Source of the DNA: Acidobacteriota bacterium
GTDB lineage: Bacteria; Acidobacteriota; Vicinamibacteria; Vicinamibacterales; JAFNAJ01
Direction: 5' to 3'
Length of the DNA stretch: 64,000 nucleotides
NCBI GenBank assembly: GCA_023384575.1
Contig: JAHDVP010000001.1
Location: 249,128-313,127 of the forward strand
The notes under the pieces were generated by a model, which did no database searches, was not told where the DNA came from, and saw only the letters and a list, made by a program, of their open reading frames with translations. The position numbers and the translations under genes are program-made. Shown in pieces: positions 27,867-37,847 of the stretch (position 1 is its first letter; each line of letters begins with the position of its first letter).

Positions 27867-30578
27867 ATGGCTGTCCGACCAGCTCGTCTGGCGACGGGTG
27901 CGTGGCGCGCGCCGGCGCTGACCCTGGGTGTGTCGCTTGCGCTCACCCTGGTCGCGTGGCACGCGGTCCACCGTGAGGTGCGCCGAGCCGAGTCGAGCCG
28001 CTTCGAGCGGCTCGCCGAGCGTGTGCTGTCGGCCATGCAGGCACGGTTCGGATCGGCAGTGCAGGCGGTGCACAGCGCCCGCGCGCTCCTGAGCGCGAGC
28101 GACCACGTGACGCGCAGGGAGTGGGCCGACTACGTCGGCTCGACGCGGCCCTATTTCAACGATGGGGTCGTCGGCCTCGGGTACGTCGAGCGGATCCGCC
28201 GCGAGGACATCGAGGCCACTGAGGCTCGCGTGCGCGCCGAGGGCGCCGAGGACTTCACGATCGAACGGGTCGGCGAGAACCCGGTGCTCTACGTGGTCAC
28301 CCGGATCGAGCCTGCCGAGAAGAACGCCGGGGCCCTCGGGCTGGACGTCGGCTCGGGCATCACCCGCCGCTCCGCGGCCGACGCCGCGATGCGCACCGGG
28401 CAGGCCGTGCTGTCTCGCCGGATTGGCGTGCTCGACGCTGGCGCCGAGCGACCGGGGTTCCTCCTGTTCCTGCCCGTCTATCGGCCGGGCGCCCCGACCG
28501 CCACGGACGACGAGCGCATCGCGGCTTTGCTCGGGTGGGTGTATGCGTCGCTGCGGATCGACGAGCTGGCGCGGGGCCTCGAGGCGGTCGCGGAGAGCCA
28601 GGTCGACTTCTTCATCGTCGAAGACGGGCAGGCCGCCGAAGCGCCGCCACTGTACGACACCTTCGGCGCGCGGGCATCGGCCCGCGCGGCCAGCGGGTGG
28701 CACACCAGCGGAACCCTGGATCTGTACGGCCGGCGTTGGACGTTCGAGTTCCGCTCGCGCCCCGAGTTCGACGAGTTCGGTCAGCGGGCGCTGCCCGCGG
28801 CCGTGCTCGTCGGCGGCGCGGTGGTCTCGGCGCTCGCGAGCCTGCTCGCGCTCGTCCTGCTCAACGCGCGCCGGAGGGCCGAGGCGCTTGCCGAGGAGAT
28901 GACGGCCCAGCTGACGCGGACCAACCGTGAGCTCGAACGGGCCATCATCCAGGCCACCCGGTCGGCCATCGAGGCCACGCACGCCAGCCAGGCGAAGAGC
29001 CAGTTCCTCGCGATGATGAGTCACGAGATCCGCACGCCGATGAACGGCGTGATCGGCATGACGAACCTGCTGCTCGAGACGCCGCTCGACCGCACGCAGC
29101 GGGAGTTCGCCGAGACCATCCAGTCGAGCGGCGAGGCCCTGTTGACGATCATCGACGACATCCTGGACTTCTCGAAGGTCGAAGCCGGCCGCCTCGATCT
29201 CGACGCCGCGGAGTTCGGGCTCCGCGCGTGCATCGAGGGTGCCGTCGACGTCGTGGCGCACCGCGCGTCGGAGAAGGGGCTCGACCTGGTGTGCGACCTC
29301 GCGGACGACACGCCCGATCGCGTGCGGGGCGATGCGCATCGTCTTCGCCAGGTGCTGGTGAACCTGCTCGGCAACGCGGTGAAGTTCACCGAAGCCGGCG
29401 AGGTCGCCCTGTCGGTTCGCGTGACGACCCGGCACGGGGACGCGTGCGAGATCGAGTGCGCCGTGCGTGACACGGGCATCGGGATCCCCGCCGGGGCGCG
29501 CGACCGGCTGTTCGACTCGTTCAGCCAGGTCGACGCATCGACCACGCGCAAGTACGGTGGTACGGGTCTCGGGCTCGCCATCAGCAAGCGCCTCGTCGAG
29601 ATGATGGGCGGCCGCCTGTGGTTCGAGAGCGAGGTCGGACAGGGCTCGACCTTCACGTTCACGGCGCGGTTGGACGGCGCCGGGGGCGCCACGGCGGTCG
29701 ACCGCCCCGGCGCATCGCCGCTACTCGTCCACCGGCGCGTGCTGGTGGTGGACGACAGCGCCACGAGCCGGCAGATGATTCTGAGTGCGCTGCGGACCTC
29801 GGGGATCATTGGGGAGGCCACCGACAGGGGAGCGTCGGCCGTCGCCCTCGTGCGCTCGGGTGTGCGCTACGATGCGGTCCTCGTCGACTGGCGGCTGCCC
29901 GATGGCGAGACGAGCGAGATCGCCCGGGCGCTCTGCGCCCTCGAGGCCGGCCGGCACCTTCCGCGGGTCCTGATCGCCCCGGTGGGCCGCGCTGGGGACG
30001 AAGGCCTCTTCGACGCGGTCGTGAGCCGGCCCGTGAAGCCGGCGTCGCTCTGCGACACGCTCGAGCGCGTCATGGCAGCGGGCGGCGCGCCCCGCTCCAG
30101 CGCCACCCTCGACCTCGTGCGATCGGCGCCCGACCAGGCGAGCGCCGCGTCCGACGGCGAGCGGGCCCAGGCGCGCATCCTGCTCGCCGAAGACCACCCG
30201 ATCAACCAGCGCGTCGCCTTGCAGATGCTGCGAGGCCTCGGCCACGACGTCGACGTCGTCGCGGACGGGGCCGAAGCCCTCGCCGCGGTCGGCCGGACCA
30301 CCTACGACATCGTCCTGCTGGACGTGCAGATGCCGGAGGTGGACGGGTTGGAGGTGGCGCGGCAGCTGGTGAGACGTCAGCCGCTGGCGGTCGACCGGCC
30401 CTGGCTGATCGCCCTCACGGCCAACGCGATGAGCGGCGACCGGGACCAGTGCCTGCGCGCCGGCATGGACGACTTCCTCGCCAAGCCGGTGAAGTTCGCC
30501 GACCTCGCCGCCGCGATCGCTCGGGGCCGGCAGGAGGTGGCCCTCAGGCGCCTGTCGGCCATCGACGAGCCGGCCTGA
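27867..30578 (+). CDS. CHASE-domain hybrid histidine kinase with two receivers
   Basis: About 903 residues. An N-terminal membrane helix ([15 protein letters not shown]), an extracytoplasmic CHASE domain (about 35-290; [15 protein letters not shown]) and a second helix near 310-330 precede a coiled coil and the HisKA H-box ([19 protein letters not shown]). The HATPase follows ([28 protein letters not shown]), then two receivers ([13 protein letters not shown] with Asp in [23 protein letters not shown] with Asp in [12 protein letters not shown]). ATG at 27867 gives a normal N-terminus; the frame runs open far upstream without a plausible start. The 298-bp divergent gap before it holds no clear feature beyond a GCCCCTC/GAGGGGC hairpin. 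No HPt protein is adjacent. Confidence 0.93.
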   Translation: MAVRPARLATGAWRAPALTLGVSLALTLVAWHAVHREVRRAESSRFERLAERVLSAMQARFGSAVQAVHSARALLSASDHVTRREWADYVGSTRPYFNDGVVGLGYVERIRREDIEATEARVRAEGAEDFTIERVGENPVLYVVTRIEPAEKNAGALGLDVGSGITRRSAADAAMRTGQAVLSRRIGVLDAGAERPGFLLFLPVYRPGAPTATDDERIAALLGWVYASLRIDELARGLEAVAESQVDFFIVEDGQAAEAPPLYDTFGARASARAASGWHTSGTLDLYGRRWTFEFRSRPEFDEFGQRALPAAVLVGGAVVSALASLLALVLLNARRRAEALAEEMTAQLTRTNRELERAIIQATRSAIEATHASQAKSQFLAMMSHEIRTPMNGVIGMTNLLLETPLDRTQREFAETIQSSGEALLTIIDDILDFSKVEAGRLDLDAAEFGLRACIEGAVDVVAHRASEKGLDLVCDLADDTPDRVRGDAHRLRQVLVNLLGNAVKFTEAGEVALSVRVTTRHGDACEIECAVRDTGIGIPAGARDRLFDSFSQVDASTTRKYGGTGLGLAISKRLVEMMGGRLWFESEVGQGSTFTFTARLDGAGGATAVDRPGASPLLVHRRVLVVDDSATSRQMILSALRTSGIIGEATDRGASAVALVRSGVRYDAVLVDWRLPDGETSEIARALCALEAGRHLPRVLIAPVGRAGDEGLFDAVVSRPVKPASLCDTLERVMAAGGAPRSSATLDLVRSAPDQASAASDGERAQARILLAEDHPINQRVALQMLRGLGHDVDVVADGAEALAAVGRTTYDIVLLDVQMPEVDGLEVARQLVRRQPLAVDRPWLIALTANAMSGDRDQCLRAGMDDFLAKPVKFADLAAAIARGRQEVALRRLSAIDEPA

Positions 30579-30595
30579 GGGGGTCTGGGTGGGTT

Positions 30596-30620
30596 GTAGC
30601 GCCGGAGCTTCAGCCCCGGC
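30596..30620. repeat. degenerate copy of the GTAGCGC / AGCCCCGG dispersed repeat
   Basis: GTAGCGCCGGAGCTTCAGCCCCGGC carries the GTAGCGC flank and the CTTCAGCCCC half seen at 18954-18976. It sits between a kinase gene (+) and ridA (-), whose 3' ends converge here. Confidence 0.6.
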
Positions 30621-30677
30621 AGAGGCCTGCAGCCTGTCGCCTGTGGCCCTCAGCCTGTCGGCCCCCGTGCCCCGGCG

Positions 30678-31076
30678 TCACGGCACGTACGCAATGGCGT
30701 CGATCTCGACGCGCAGCCCTTCGCCGGGTAGCCCCGACACCTGCACCGTCGTCCGTGCCGGGCGGTGGCCGCCGAACATCACCTCGTAGACGGCGTTCAT
30801 CTTGGGGAACTCGGCCATGTCGACGAGGAACACGCCACAGCGGATGACGTGCTGCAGGCTGGACCCTGCCGCCTCGAGGATGGCGGCGACGTTCTTCAGC
30901 GCCTGCTCGGTCTGCACGTCGACCGTGTCGCCGGCGAGCCGACCGGTCGTGGGATCGGTCGCGCCCTGGCCCGAAACGAACACGAGCCGCTCGAAGCCGA
31001 TGCCCGGCGAGTAGGGGCCGACGGGCGCAGGCAGGTTCGCGGCGTGCACGGGACGAAGATCGGATCGTGTGGTCAT
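30678..31076 (-). CDS. RidA family enamine/imine deaminase
   Basis: 132 residues with the YjgF/RidA fold: GPYSPGIGFERLVFVSGQG, EQALKNVAAILEAAGSSL, VFLVDMAEFPKMNAVY and the C-terminal signature with catalytic Arg, PARTTVQVSGLPGEGLRVEIDA. It hydrolyses reactive enamine/imine intermediates. ATG at 31076 was chosen because GGAGGAAT lies just upstream. That ribosome site abuts a dispersed repeat. Confidence 0.92.
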   Translation of the reverse strand: MTTRSDLRPVHAANLPAPVGPYSPGIGFERLVFVSGQGATDPTTGRLAGDTVDVQTEQALKNVAAILEAAGSSLQHVIRCGVFLVDMAEFPKMNAVYEVMFGGHRPARTTVQVSGLPGEGLRVEIDAIAYVP

Positions 31077-31088
31077 GGTGATTCCTCC

Positions 31089-31164
31089 GCCGGGGCTGAC
31101 CATCTTCGCCAAGGCTACGGTGGTCCGCCGGAGCGTTCCGCGAAGGCGGAAGCCCCGGCGCTAC
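31089..31164. repeat. dispersed repeat element between ridA and malate synthase
   Basis: GCCGGGGCT (31089-31097) and AGCCCCGGC (31151-31159) are the ends of an approximately 75-bp palindromic element that closes with GCGCTAC. Its inside contains TTCGCCAAGGCTACGG and GCGAAGGCGG, which can pair partly (TTCGC/GCGAA). It belongs to the same family as the copies at 15365 and 18920. Confidence 0.65.
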
Positions 31165-31186
31165 GACAAGATCCACCGCCGCTTCA

Positions 31187-32791
<1,605 letters not shown>

Positions 32792-32986
32792 GGCAGGTTC
32801 TCCCGGATGACGCCGAGCCCTGGGATCACGAGGGGCGGATGCCGCACTGCGGCACGACCCAGCCTATTCCCGCCGTCCGACCACGTCAAGTCGATCGGGC
32901 CAGCGATCGGGCCAACGCGTTCGGCGCGCGGCACGCCGTCCTCGAGGCGGATCGGCCACACCGATGCCGGTTTACCATACCGGGCG

Positions 32987-33808
32987 ATGCCCGACGACAC
33001 GACACGCCGCCTCGACCCCGTCGCGAGCGCCCTTTCAGGGGTCCGACGCCAGGACGGCCGGTTCACCTTCACGGTCAGCGACGACTGGCTTCAAGGACGC
33101 ACGACCTTCGGCGCGTTGCTCGCCGCGTTCGGCCTGAGGGCCATCCGCGACCTCATCGGCAGCGACCGGCCCCTTCGGTCGGTACAGGTGGTGTTCGCCG
33201 GCCCGGTCGGCAGGGGAATGGTGTCGGCCGACGCCAGGCTCGTCCGCGAGGGCCGGTCGGTGACGCTCGCGCACGCCTCGGTCGGCCAGGGCGAGGCGCC
33301 GGGGTGTTTCGTGACCGCGACGTGCGGGGCGCCGCGCAGGTCGGACCTCCCTCGTCTGGCCGCCGCCCGGCCGATCTCGCTGCCGTCTCCGGATCGGGCA
33401 CCGGAGGTGCCCTTCGTGCCCGGCGTCACGCCCAGTTGCGTGCAACACTTCGAGCTGCGCTGGGCCCTCGGCGACACGCCACTCTCGGGCGGACGCGCCG
33501 AAGAGATTGGCGTCTACGTCCGGCTGAAACACGGTGAGGCCGACGTCGAGACGCTGGCGCTGATGGTGGCCGACGTGTTGCCCTCGCCGGCGCAGAGCGC
33601 GGTGAGGGCACCGGTCGTGTCGAGCTCGGTGTCGTGGTACGTGCAGTGTCTGCCGCTTCCACGTGGCGTGGCGACCGGCGGGTGGTGGCTCAATCACACG
33701 GTGCTGACGGCGCTCGCCGATGGCTACGCGCACCAGACGTCGGCGGTCTGGACGCCGTCGGGCGAGCTGGCAGTCGTCGCGCACCAGATGATGACCGTGT
33801 ACGCGTAG
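32987..33808 (+). CDS. acyl-CoA thioesterase-like protein (double hotdog)
   Basis: 273 residues in the layout of the TesB-like / DUF4442-type double hotdog: an N-terminal half with DDWLQGRTTFGALLAAFGLRA and RSVQVVFAGPVGRG, and a C-terminal half with SSSVSWYVQCLPLP, GGWWLNHTVLTALADGYAHQ and a final AVVAHQMMTVY. ATG at 32987 follows the TTTACCATAC stretch, a possible -10. It is divergent from malate synthase. The acyl chain specificity cannot be told. Confidence 0.8.
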   Translation: MPDDTTRRLDPVASALSGVRRQDGRFTFTVSDDWLQGRTTFGALLAAFGLRAIRDLIGSDRPLRSVQVVFAGPVGRGMVSADARLVREGRSVTLAHASVGQGEAPGCFVTATCGAPRRSDLPRLAAARPISLPSPDRAPEVPFVPGVTPSCVQHFELRWALGDTPLSGGRAEEIGVYVRLKHGEADVETLALMVADVLPSPAQSAVRAPVVSSSVSWYVQCLPLPRGVATGGWWLNHTVLTALADGYAHQTSAVWTPSGELAVVAHQMMTVYA

Positions 33809-33934
33809 CATGGGCGTTCCCGCTGGAACGTCCCCCTTCGGCCGGACGCCGCCAGCGGGCGGGGTGGCTGCGGCCACGGACTGGCTACTCGACAGGCGCC
33901 GTGGCCGAGGCGCGAGGAACAGGAGAGTGCATCG

Positions 33935-35188
33935 ATGCAGGGACGACGTCTCGGATGGACCGTCGCGGCGACGCTGATGTCGGTGGCGCTCGCCTCGTCA
34001 CAGAGCGCGGAGCCATCGCTCGAAGCGAGGGCCCGGGCCATCCACGAGCGTGTGATCACGCTCGACACGCACGTCGACATCAACGTGCGGAACTTCACCG
34101 CGGAGCGCAACTACACCGCGCGGCTCGACACGCAGGTCAATCTCCCGAAGATGGAAGAGGGCGGCCTCGATGCCGCGTTCTTCATCGTGTACGTCGGCCA
34201 GGGACGGCTGACGCCCGAGGGGTACGACAGGGCGTACGCGCGCGCGGTCGAGAGCTTCGACGCCATCCATCGCCTGACCCGGGAAATCGCGCCGACGCGC
34301 ATCGGCCTGGCGCTCACACCCGATGACGTGCGGTCGATTGCGGCCGCCGGGCGCAAGGTGGCGCTCATCGGCGTCGAGAACGCGTATCCGATCGGCACCG
34401 ACCTCTCGCGGATCGAGGAGTTCCACGACCGCGGCGCGCGCTACATGTCGCTCGCCCACAACGGTCACAGCCAGTTCGCCGATTCGAACACCGGCGAAGC
34501 CGACGGTTGGCTGCACCACGGGCTGAGCGACCTCGGCCGGCAGGCCATCGCCGAGATGAACCGGCTCGGCATGATGATCGACCTGTCGCACCCCTCCAAG
34601 CAGGCCAACCTCCAGGCCATCGCGCTGTCGAAGGCCCCCGTCATCGCGTCGCACTCGTCGGCGCGGCGCCTCGCCGACCACAGCCGCAACATGGACGACG
34701 AGGAGTTGATGGCGCTCAGGAAGAACGGCGGCGTGATCCAGGCGGTGGCCTTCGACAGCTACGTGAAGATCAAGCCGCCAGATTCACCGGAGCGGGCTGC
34801 GGCCCTCGCCGAGCTTCGGGCCGGCATGCCCCCCGGCGGACCGGGCGAGATGACCGACGAGGCGCGCGCGGCGTTTCGCGCACGCCTGGCCGAGATCAAC
34901 CGCCGGTTCCCGCCTGGCCCGCGGGCGACGCTCTCCGACTTCGTCGACCACATCGACTATCTCGTGAAGGCCATCGGCATCGACCACGTCGGCATCTCGT
35001 CGGACTTCGATGGCGGCGGTGGCGTCGACGGCTGGAACGGCGCCGACGAGACCTTCAACGTGACGCTCGAGCTCGTGCGGCGCGGTTACAGCGAGGAACA
35101 GATCGAGAAGTTGTGGGGCGGCAACCTGCTGCGTGTGATGGGTGAGGTGCAGCGCGTGGGGCGGGAGATCCAGGCCGGCACGCGCTGA
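33935..35188 (+). CDS. membrane dipeptidase (peptidase family M19), exported
   Basis: 417 residues with an N-terminal signal sequence (LGWTVAATLMSVALASS) and no lipobox Cys. M19 motifs are TLDTHVDIN (metal His/Asp), ALIGVENAYPIG (bridging Glu), RYMSLAHNGHSQF, MIDLSHPS, VIASHSSARRLADHSRN and HVGISSDFDGGGG. Renal-dipeptidase relatives hydrolyse dipeptides with broad or D-residue tolerance. An insert at about 275-325 (PPDSPERAAALAELRAGMPP) is common in bacterial members. It stands alone, with 126 bp of unremarkable sequence upstream. Confidence 0.93.
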   Translation: MQGRRLGWTVAATLMSVALASSQSAEPSLEARARAIHERVITLDTHVDINVRNFTAERNYTARLDTQVNLPKMEEGGLDAAFFIVYVGQGRLTPEGYDRAYARAVESFDAIHRLTREIAPTRIGLALTPDDVRSIAAAGRKVALIGVENAYPIGTDLSRIEEFHDRGARYMSLAHNGHSQFADSNTGEADGWLHHGLSDLGRQAIAEMNRLGMMIDLSHPSKQANLQAIALSKAPVIASHSSARRLADHSRNMDDEELMALRKNGGVIQAVAFDSYVKIKPPDSPERAAALAELRAGMPPGGPGEMTDEARAAFRARLAEINRRFPPGPRATLSDFVDHIDYLVKAIGIDHVGISSDFDGGGGVDGWNGADETFNVTLELVRRGYSEEQIEKLWGGNLLRVMGEVQRVGREIQAGTR

Positions 35189-35296
35189 GGGATGGACGGG
35201 AGGGGTCTGACTGGTGTTGAGGAGGCGAAGCCCTGTAGAGACGACCGACACGGCACGCCTGACCGCCCGAGAAGGCTCAGGGACCAGTCTTGTCGG

Positions 35297-36913
35297 TCAT
35301 GCGTGCAGCGCGAGCAACTGTACGTCCGGGTTCTCGCGACTGGTGTAGTTGAGGTCCCACTCCGACTCGAAGAGCAGCACCGGCCGCTCGCGTCGGTCGA
35401 CGGCCTCGAGCACGCCGCCCGGCGGGAGCTTCAGCCGTCGAAGCTCGCCTTCGCGCACGACCCACCTGGCAGCGCTGTACTGGAGCGGAACGGCCGCGCA
35501 GGTCACGCCGTACTCGGCCGAGAGGCGCGCCGTGATCACGTCGAACTGCAGCGCGCCCACCACGCCGAGGATGGGCTCGCGGCGCCCGCCCAGCGCGAAG
35601 ACGACCTGCATCAGCCCCTCTTCCTCGAGCTGGCGTACGCCTTCGTCGAACTGTTTGTGGCGCGTGCCGTCGAGGCGGAGCGTGGCGAAGTGCTCGGCGG
35701 CGAAGCGGGGCACGGGCGGATAGCGCACCGGCACGCCGTTGTGCAGCGTGTCGCCGATGGCGAACTTGCCGGGGTTCACGAGGCCGACGACGTCGCCCGC
35801 ATAGGCGACGTCGACCGTCTCTCGATCGCGGCCGAAGAAGCGGTGCGGCCGCGAGAGCCGCACGATCTCGCCGGTGCGCGCGTTGACGACAGGCATGTCC
35901 TTCGAGAGCTCGCCGGAGCAGACGCGCAGGAACGCGATGCGGTCGCGGTGGCGCGGGTTCATGTTCGCCTGGATCTTGAAGATGAACCCGCTGAAGAAGG
36001 GCGCGGCAGGATCGACCGGGCCGGCCTCGCTCGAGCGCGGCCGCGGGCTCGGTGCAAGTTCGACGAGCGCGCGCAGGAACGGCTCGAGACCGAAGTTCAT
36101 GAGCGCGCTGCCGAAGTAGACCGGCGTGACTTGCGCCGCACGATAGGCCTCGACGTCGAAGGTGGCCCCCGCGCCGGCGAGCACCTCGACGACGTCGAGC
36201 AGATCGCGGTGGGCCCGCTCGCCGATTTCGCCGGCGAGGGCGGGATCGTCGGCGCCGGCCACCGTGACCGGCGCCCGCGTGGCCCCGCCGACCACCCGGT
36301 CGTACAGCGTGAGCTCGTGCGCCCGCATGTCGTAGACCCCGGCGAACCGATCGCCGGTGCCTACCGGCCAGTTCATCGGCGCGGCGCCGATGCCGAGCAC
36401 CTGCTCGATCTCGTCGATGAGCTCGAGCGGGTCGCGGCACGGGCGATCGAGCTTGTTGACGAAGGTGAGAATGGGCAGATCCCTCGTCCGGCACACCTCG
36501 AAGAGCTTGCGCGTCTGCGGCTCGATGCCCTTGGCGGCGTCGATGACCATGACGACGCTGTCGACCGCGAAGAGCGTGCGATAGGTATCCTCGCTGAAGT
36601 CGCGGTGGCCCGGCGTGTCGAGCAGCGTCAGGCGGCGCCCGTCGATCTCGAACTCGAGCGCGGTCGAGCTGATCGAGATGCCGCGCTCGCGTTCCATCTC
36701 CATCCAGTCGGATGTGGCGTTCCGCTGGCTCTTCCGTCCGCGCACCGCCCCGGCGAGCTCGATGGCGCCGGCATAGAGCAGCAGTTTCTCGGTGAGCGTG
36801 GTCTTGCCCGCGTCAGGGTGCGAAATGATGGCGAAGGTGCGCCGCCGCGCGACCTCGCGGGCGAGCGGGGTCTGGGGCGAGTGGAACGTCTTCTCGGCGG
36901 TCTCTGAGGTCAT
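35297..36913 (-). CDS. prfC: peptide chain release factor 3
   Basis: 538 residues. GTPase motifs are SHPDAGKTTLTEK, DTPGHRDF and FVNKLDR, with RGISISSTALEF as switch I, followed by translation-factor beta-barrels and the RF3 C-terminal domain (LGVVGALQFDVITARL). It recycles RF1/RF2 after peptide release. ATG at 36913 is the family start (MTSETAEKTF); a clear promoter lies just upstream. It diverges from the arsenic operon. Confidence 0.96.
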   Translation of the reverse strand: MTSETAEKTFHSPQTPLAREVARRRTFAIISHPDAGKTTLTEKLLLYAGAIELAGAVRGRKSQRNATSDWMEMERERGISISSTALEFEIDGRRLTLLDTPGHRDFSEDTYRTLFAVDSVVMVIDAAKGIEPQTRKLFEVCRTRDLPILTFVNKLDRPCRDPLELIDEIEQVLGIGAAPMNWPVGTGDRFAGVYDMRAHELTLYDRVVGGATRAPVTVAGADDPALAGEIGERAHRDLLDVVEVLAGAGATFDVEAYRAAQVTPVYFGSALMNFGLEPFLRALVELAPSPRPRSSEAGPVDPAAPFFSGFIFKIQANMNPRHRDRIAFLRVCSGELSKDMPVVNARTGEIVRLSRPHRFFGRDRETVDVAYAGDVVGLVNPGKFAIGDTLHNGVPVRYPPVPRFAAEHFATLRLDGTRHKQFDEGVRQLEEEGLMQVVFALGGRREPILGVVGALQFDVITARLSAEYGVTCAAVPLQYSAARWVVREGELRRLKLPPGGVLEAVDRRERPVLLFESEWDLNYTSRENPDVQLLALHA

Positions 36914-36926
36914 AGACAAAGAGTCG

Positions 36927-36955
36927 AGTGTACGGGCGCTCGCGGCGGAGGTCAA
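36927..36955 (-). promoter_or_regulatory. prfC promoter
   Basis: On the minus strand TTGACC (36955-36950) is followed after 17 bp by TACACT (36932-36927), 14 bp before the prfC start codon. It is close to the sigma70 consensus in sequence and spacing. Confidence 0.6.
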
Positions 36956-36965
36956 ATCTGCTGGG

Positions 36966-36985
36966 AACAGGCAACATCCCCTGTT
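36966..36985. promoter_or_regulatory. palindrome AACAGG-N8-CCTGTT overlapping the arsR -35
   Basis: A perfect 6-8-6 inverted repeat whose right arm overlaps the first bases of the arsR -35 box. It has the same geometry as the ArsR-type palindromes elsewhere in the island, so it is a candidate operator. Confidence 0.45.
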
Positions 36986-37012
36986 GACGTCCCGCAGGCG
37001 CGGCCTTATCCT
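36984..37012 (+). promoter_or_regulatory. arsRDA promoter
   Basis: TTGACG (36984-36989) and TATCCT (37007-37012) are separated by 17 bp. The arsR start codon at 37041 follows after a short leader that contains a second palindrome. Confidence 0.65.
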
Positions 37013-37017
37013 ATCGT

Positions 37018-37037
37018 CAATCGTCGATGAACGATTG
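37018..37037. promoter_or_regulatory. palindrome CAATCGT-N6-ACGATTG in the arsR leader
   Basis: A perfect 7-6-7 inverted repeat (37018-37024, 37031-37037) between the -10 and the arsR start codon. It covers the expected transcription start, the usual place for an ArsR operator. Confidence 0.5.
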
Positions 37038-37040
37038 GAC

Positions 37041-37406
37041 ATGCCCAAGACGCTTCAGCTCGACACGACCTCTGACACTGACCTCTGCTGCCCCACCGAC
37101 GAAGTGGTCCTGGTCGATCAGGCACCGCTCGACTCGCCCGAATCGGACGTCGAGCTCGCGATGCTGGCGAAGGCCCTGAGCCATCCGACACGCGTGCGCA
37201 TCGTCCGCATGCTGGCACGGCGGGAAGCGCGCATGTGCAGCCAGATCGTCGACGAGTTCCCCGCCGCGCAGTCCACCGTGTCCGAGCACCTGCGTGTGCT
37301 GAAGGCGGCCGGGCTCATCGTTGGCCGCGAAGACGGCCCTCGCATCGGCTACTGCATCGCCCCGCCCGCGCTTCGCCGGCTGAAGGCGCTCGTGGGGGCG
37401 CTGTGA
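37041..37406 (+). CDS. arsR: ArsR-family arsenical repressor, CgArsR-like sensor
   Basis: 121 residues with a winged helix: MLAKALSHPTRVRIVRMLAR, SQIVDEFPAAQSTVSEHLRVLKAAGLI and the wing GREDGPRIGYCI. Cysteines are at positions 16, 17 (DLCCPTD) and 66 (RMCSQ). That pattern, an N-terminal Cys pair plus one Cys near helix 4, resembles the As(III) site described for Corynebacterium ArsR (C15, C16, C55) rather than the ELCVC type. It starts the arsR-arsD-arsA-acr3 transcript and should repress it until As(III) binds. Confidence 0.92.
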   Translation: MPKTLQLDTTSDTDLCCPTDEVVLVDQAPLDSPESDVELAMLAKALSHPTRVRIVRMLARREARMCSQIVDEFPAAQSTVSEHLRVLKAAGLIVGREDGPRIGYCIAPPALRRLKALVGAL

Positions 37407-37460
37407 TCCGCCTCTTGGCCTCGATTCCGCTCGCGCTCAGCGAGTGAAGGGACTCCGATC

Positions 37461-37847
37461 GTGCCGCTCCTCCAGGTGTTCGATCCCCCGATGTGCTGTT
37501 CGACCGGCGTCTGCGGGCCGGTCGTCGACCCGGAACTGACACGGTTCGCCGCCGATCTCGAGTGGGCCGCCGGGCAGGGCGTCATCGTCGAACGCTTCAA
37601 CCTCGCGCAGCAGCCGGAGGCGTTCGTGGGCAATGCCAAGGTGCGGTCGCTGCTGGAACAGGAGGGCGACGCCTGTCTGCCGATCTTGCTCGTCGGCGAC
37701 GAGGTCGTGAGCCGAGGTGTCTACCCTTCACGCGCCGACCTCGCTCGGGTGGTGGGCGTGCCCGAAGAGGAGGGCCGCCCACAGAGCCGGCGACTGACGC
37801 TGACGCCGACCGGTGGCGGCTGCGCGCCAGGCTCGGGGTGCTGCTGA
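37461..37847 (+). CDS. arsD: arsenic metallochaperone ArsD
   Basis: 128 residues with the As(III)-binding triad at the N-terminus, FDPPMCCSTGVCG (equivalent to Cys12, 13, 18), a thioredoxin-like core (LARFNLAQQPEAF-like region, LPILLVGDEVVSRGVYPSR) and extra C-terminal cysteines (GGGCAPGSGCC). It transfers As(III) to the ArsA ATPase. GTG at 37461 is the start. It overlaps arsA by one base (TGATG). Confidence 0.95.
   Translation: MPLLQVFDPPMCCSTGVCGPVVDPELTRFAADLEWAAGQGVIVERFNLAQQPEAFVGNAKVRSLLEQEGDACLPILLVGDEVVSRGVYPSRADLARVVGVPEEEGRPQSRRLTLTPTGGGCAPGSGCC

Noticed and set aside
26769..29435. 888-residue open frame on the minus strand
   Set aside because: It crosses the antisense of the hybrid kinase and a wrong frame of the S9 peptidase; no domain and biased composition.
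35208..35288. GACTGGT...ACCAGTC as a terminator between the dipeptidase and prfC
   Set aside because: The 7-bp arms are 67 bp apart and there is no T run; could be chance in this 108-bp gap, which otherwise shows nothing.
37493..37846. 118-residue N-terminal extension of ArsA
   Set aside because: It is an out-of-frame reading of arsD; the ATG at 37847 fits the ArsA family and overlaps the arsD stop.
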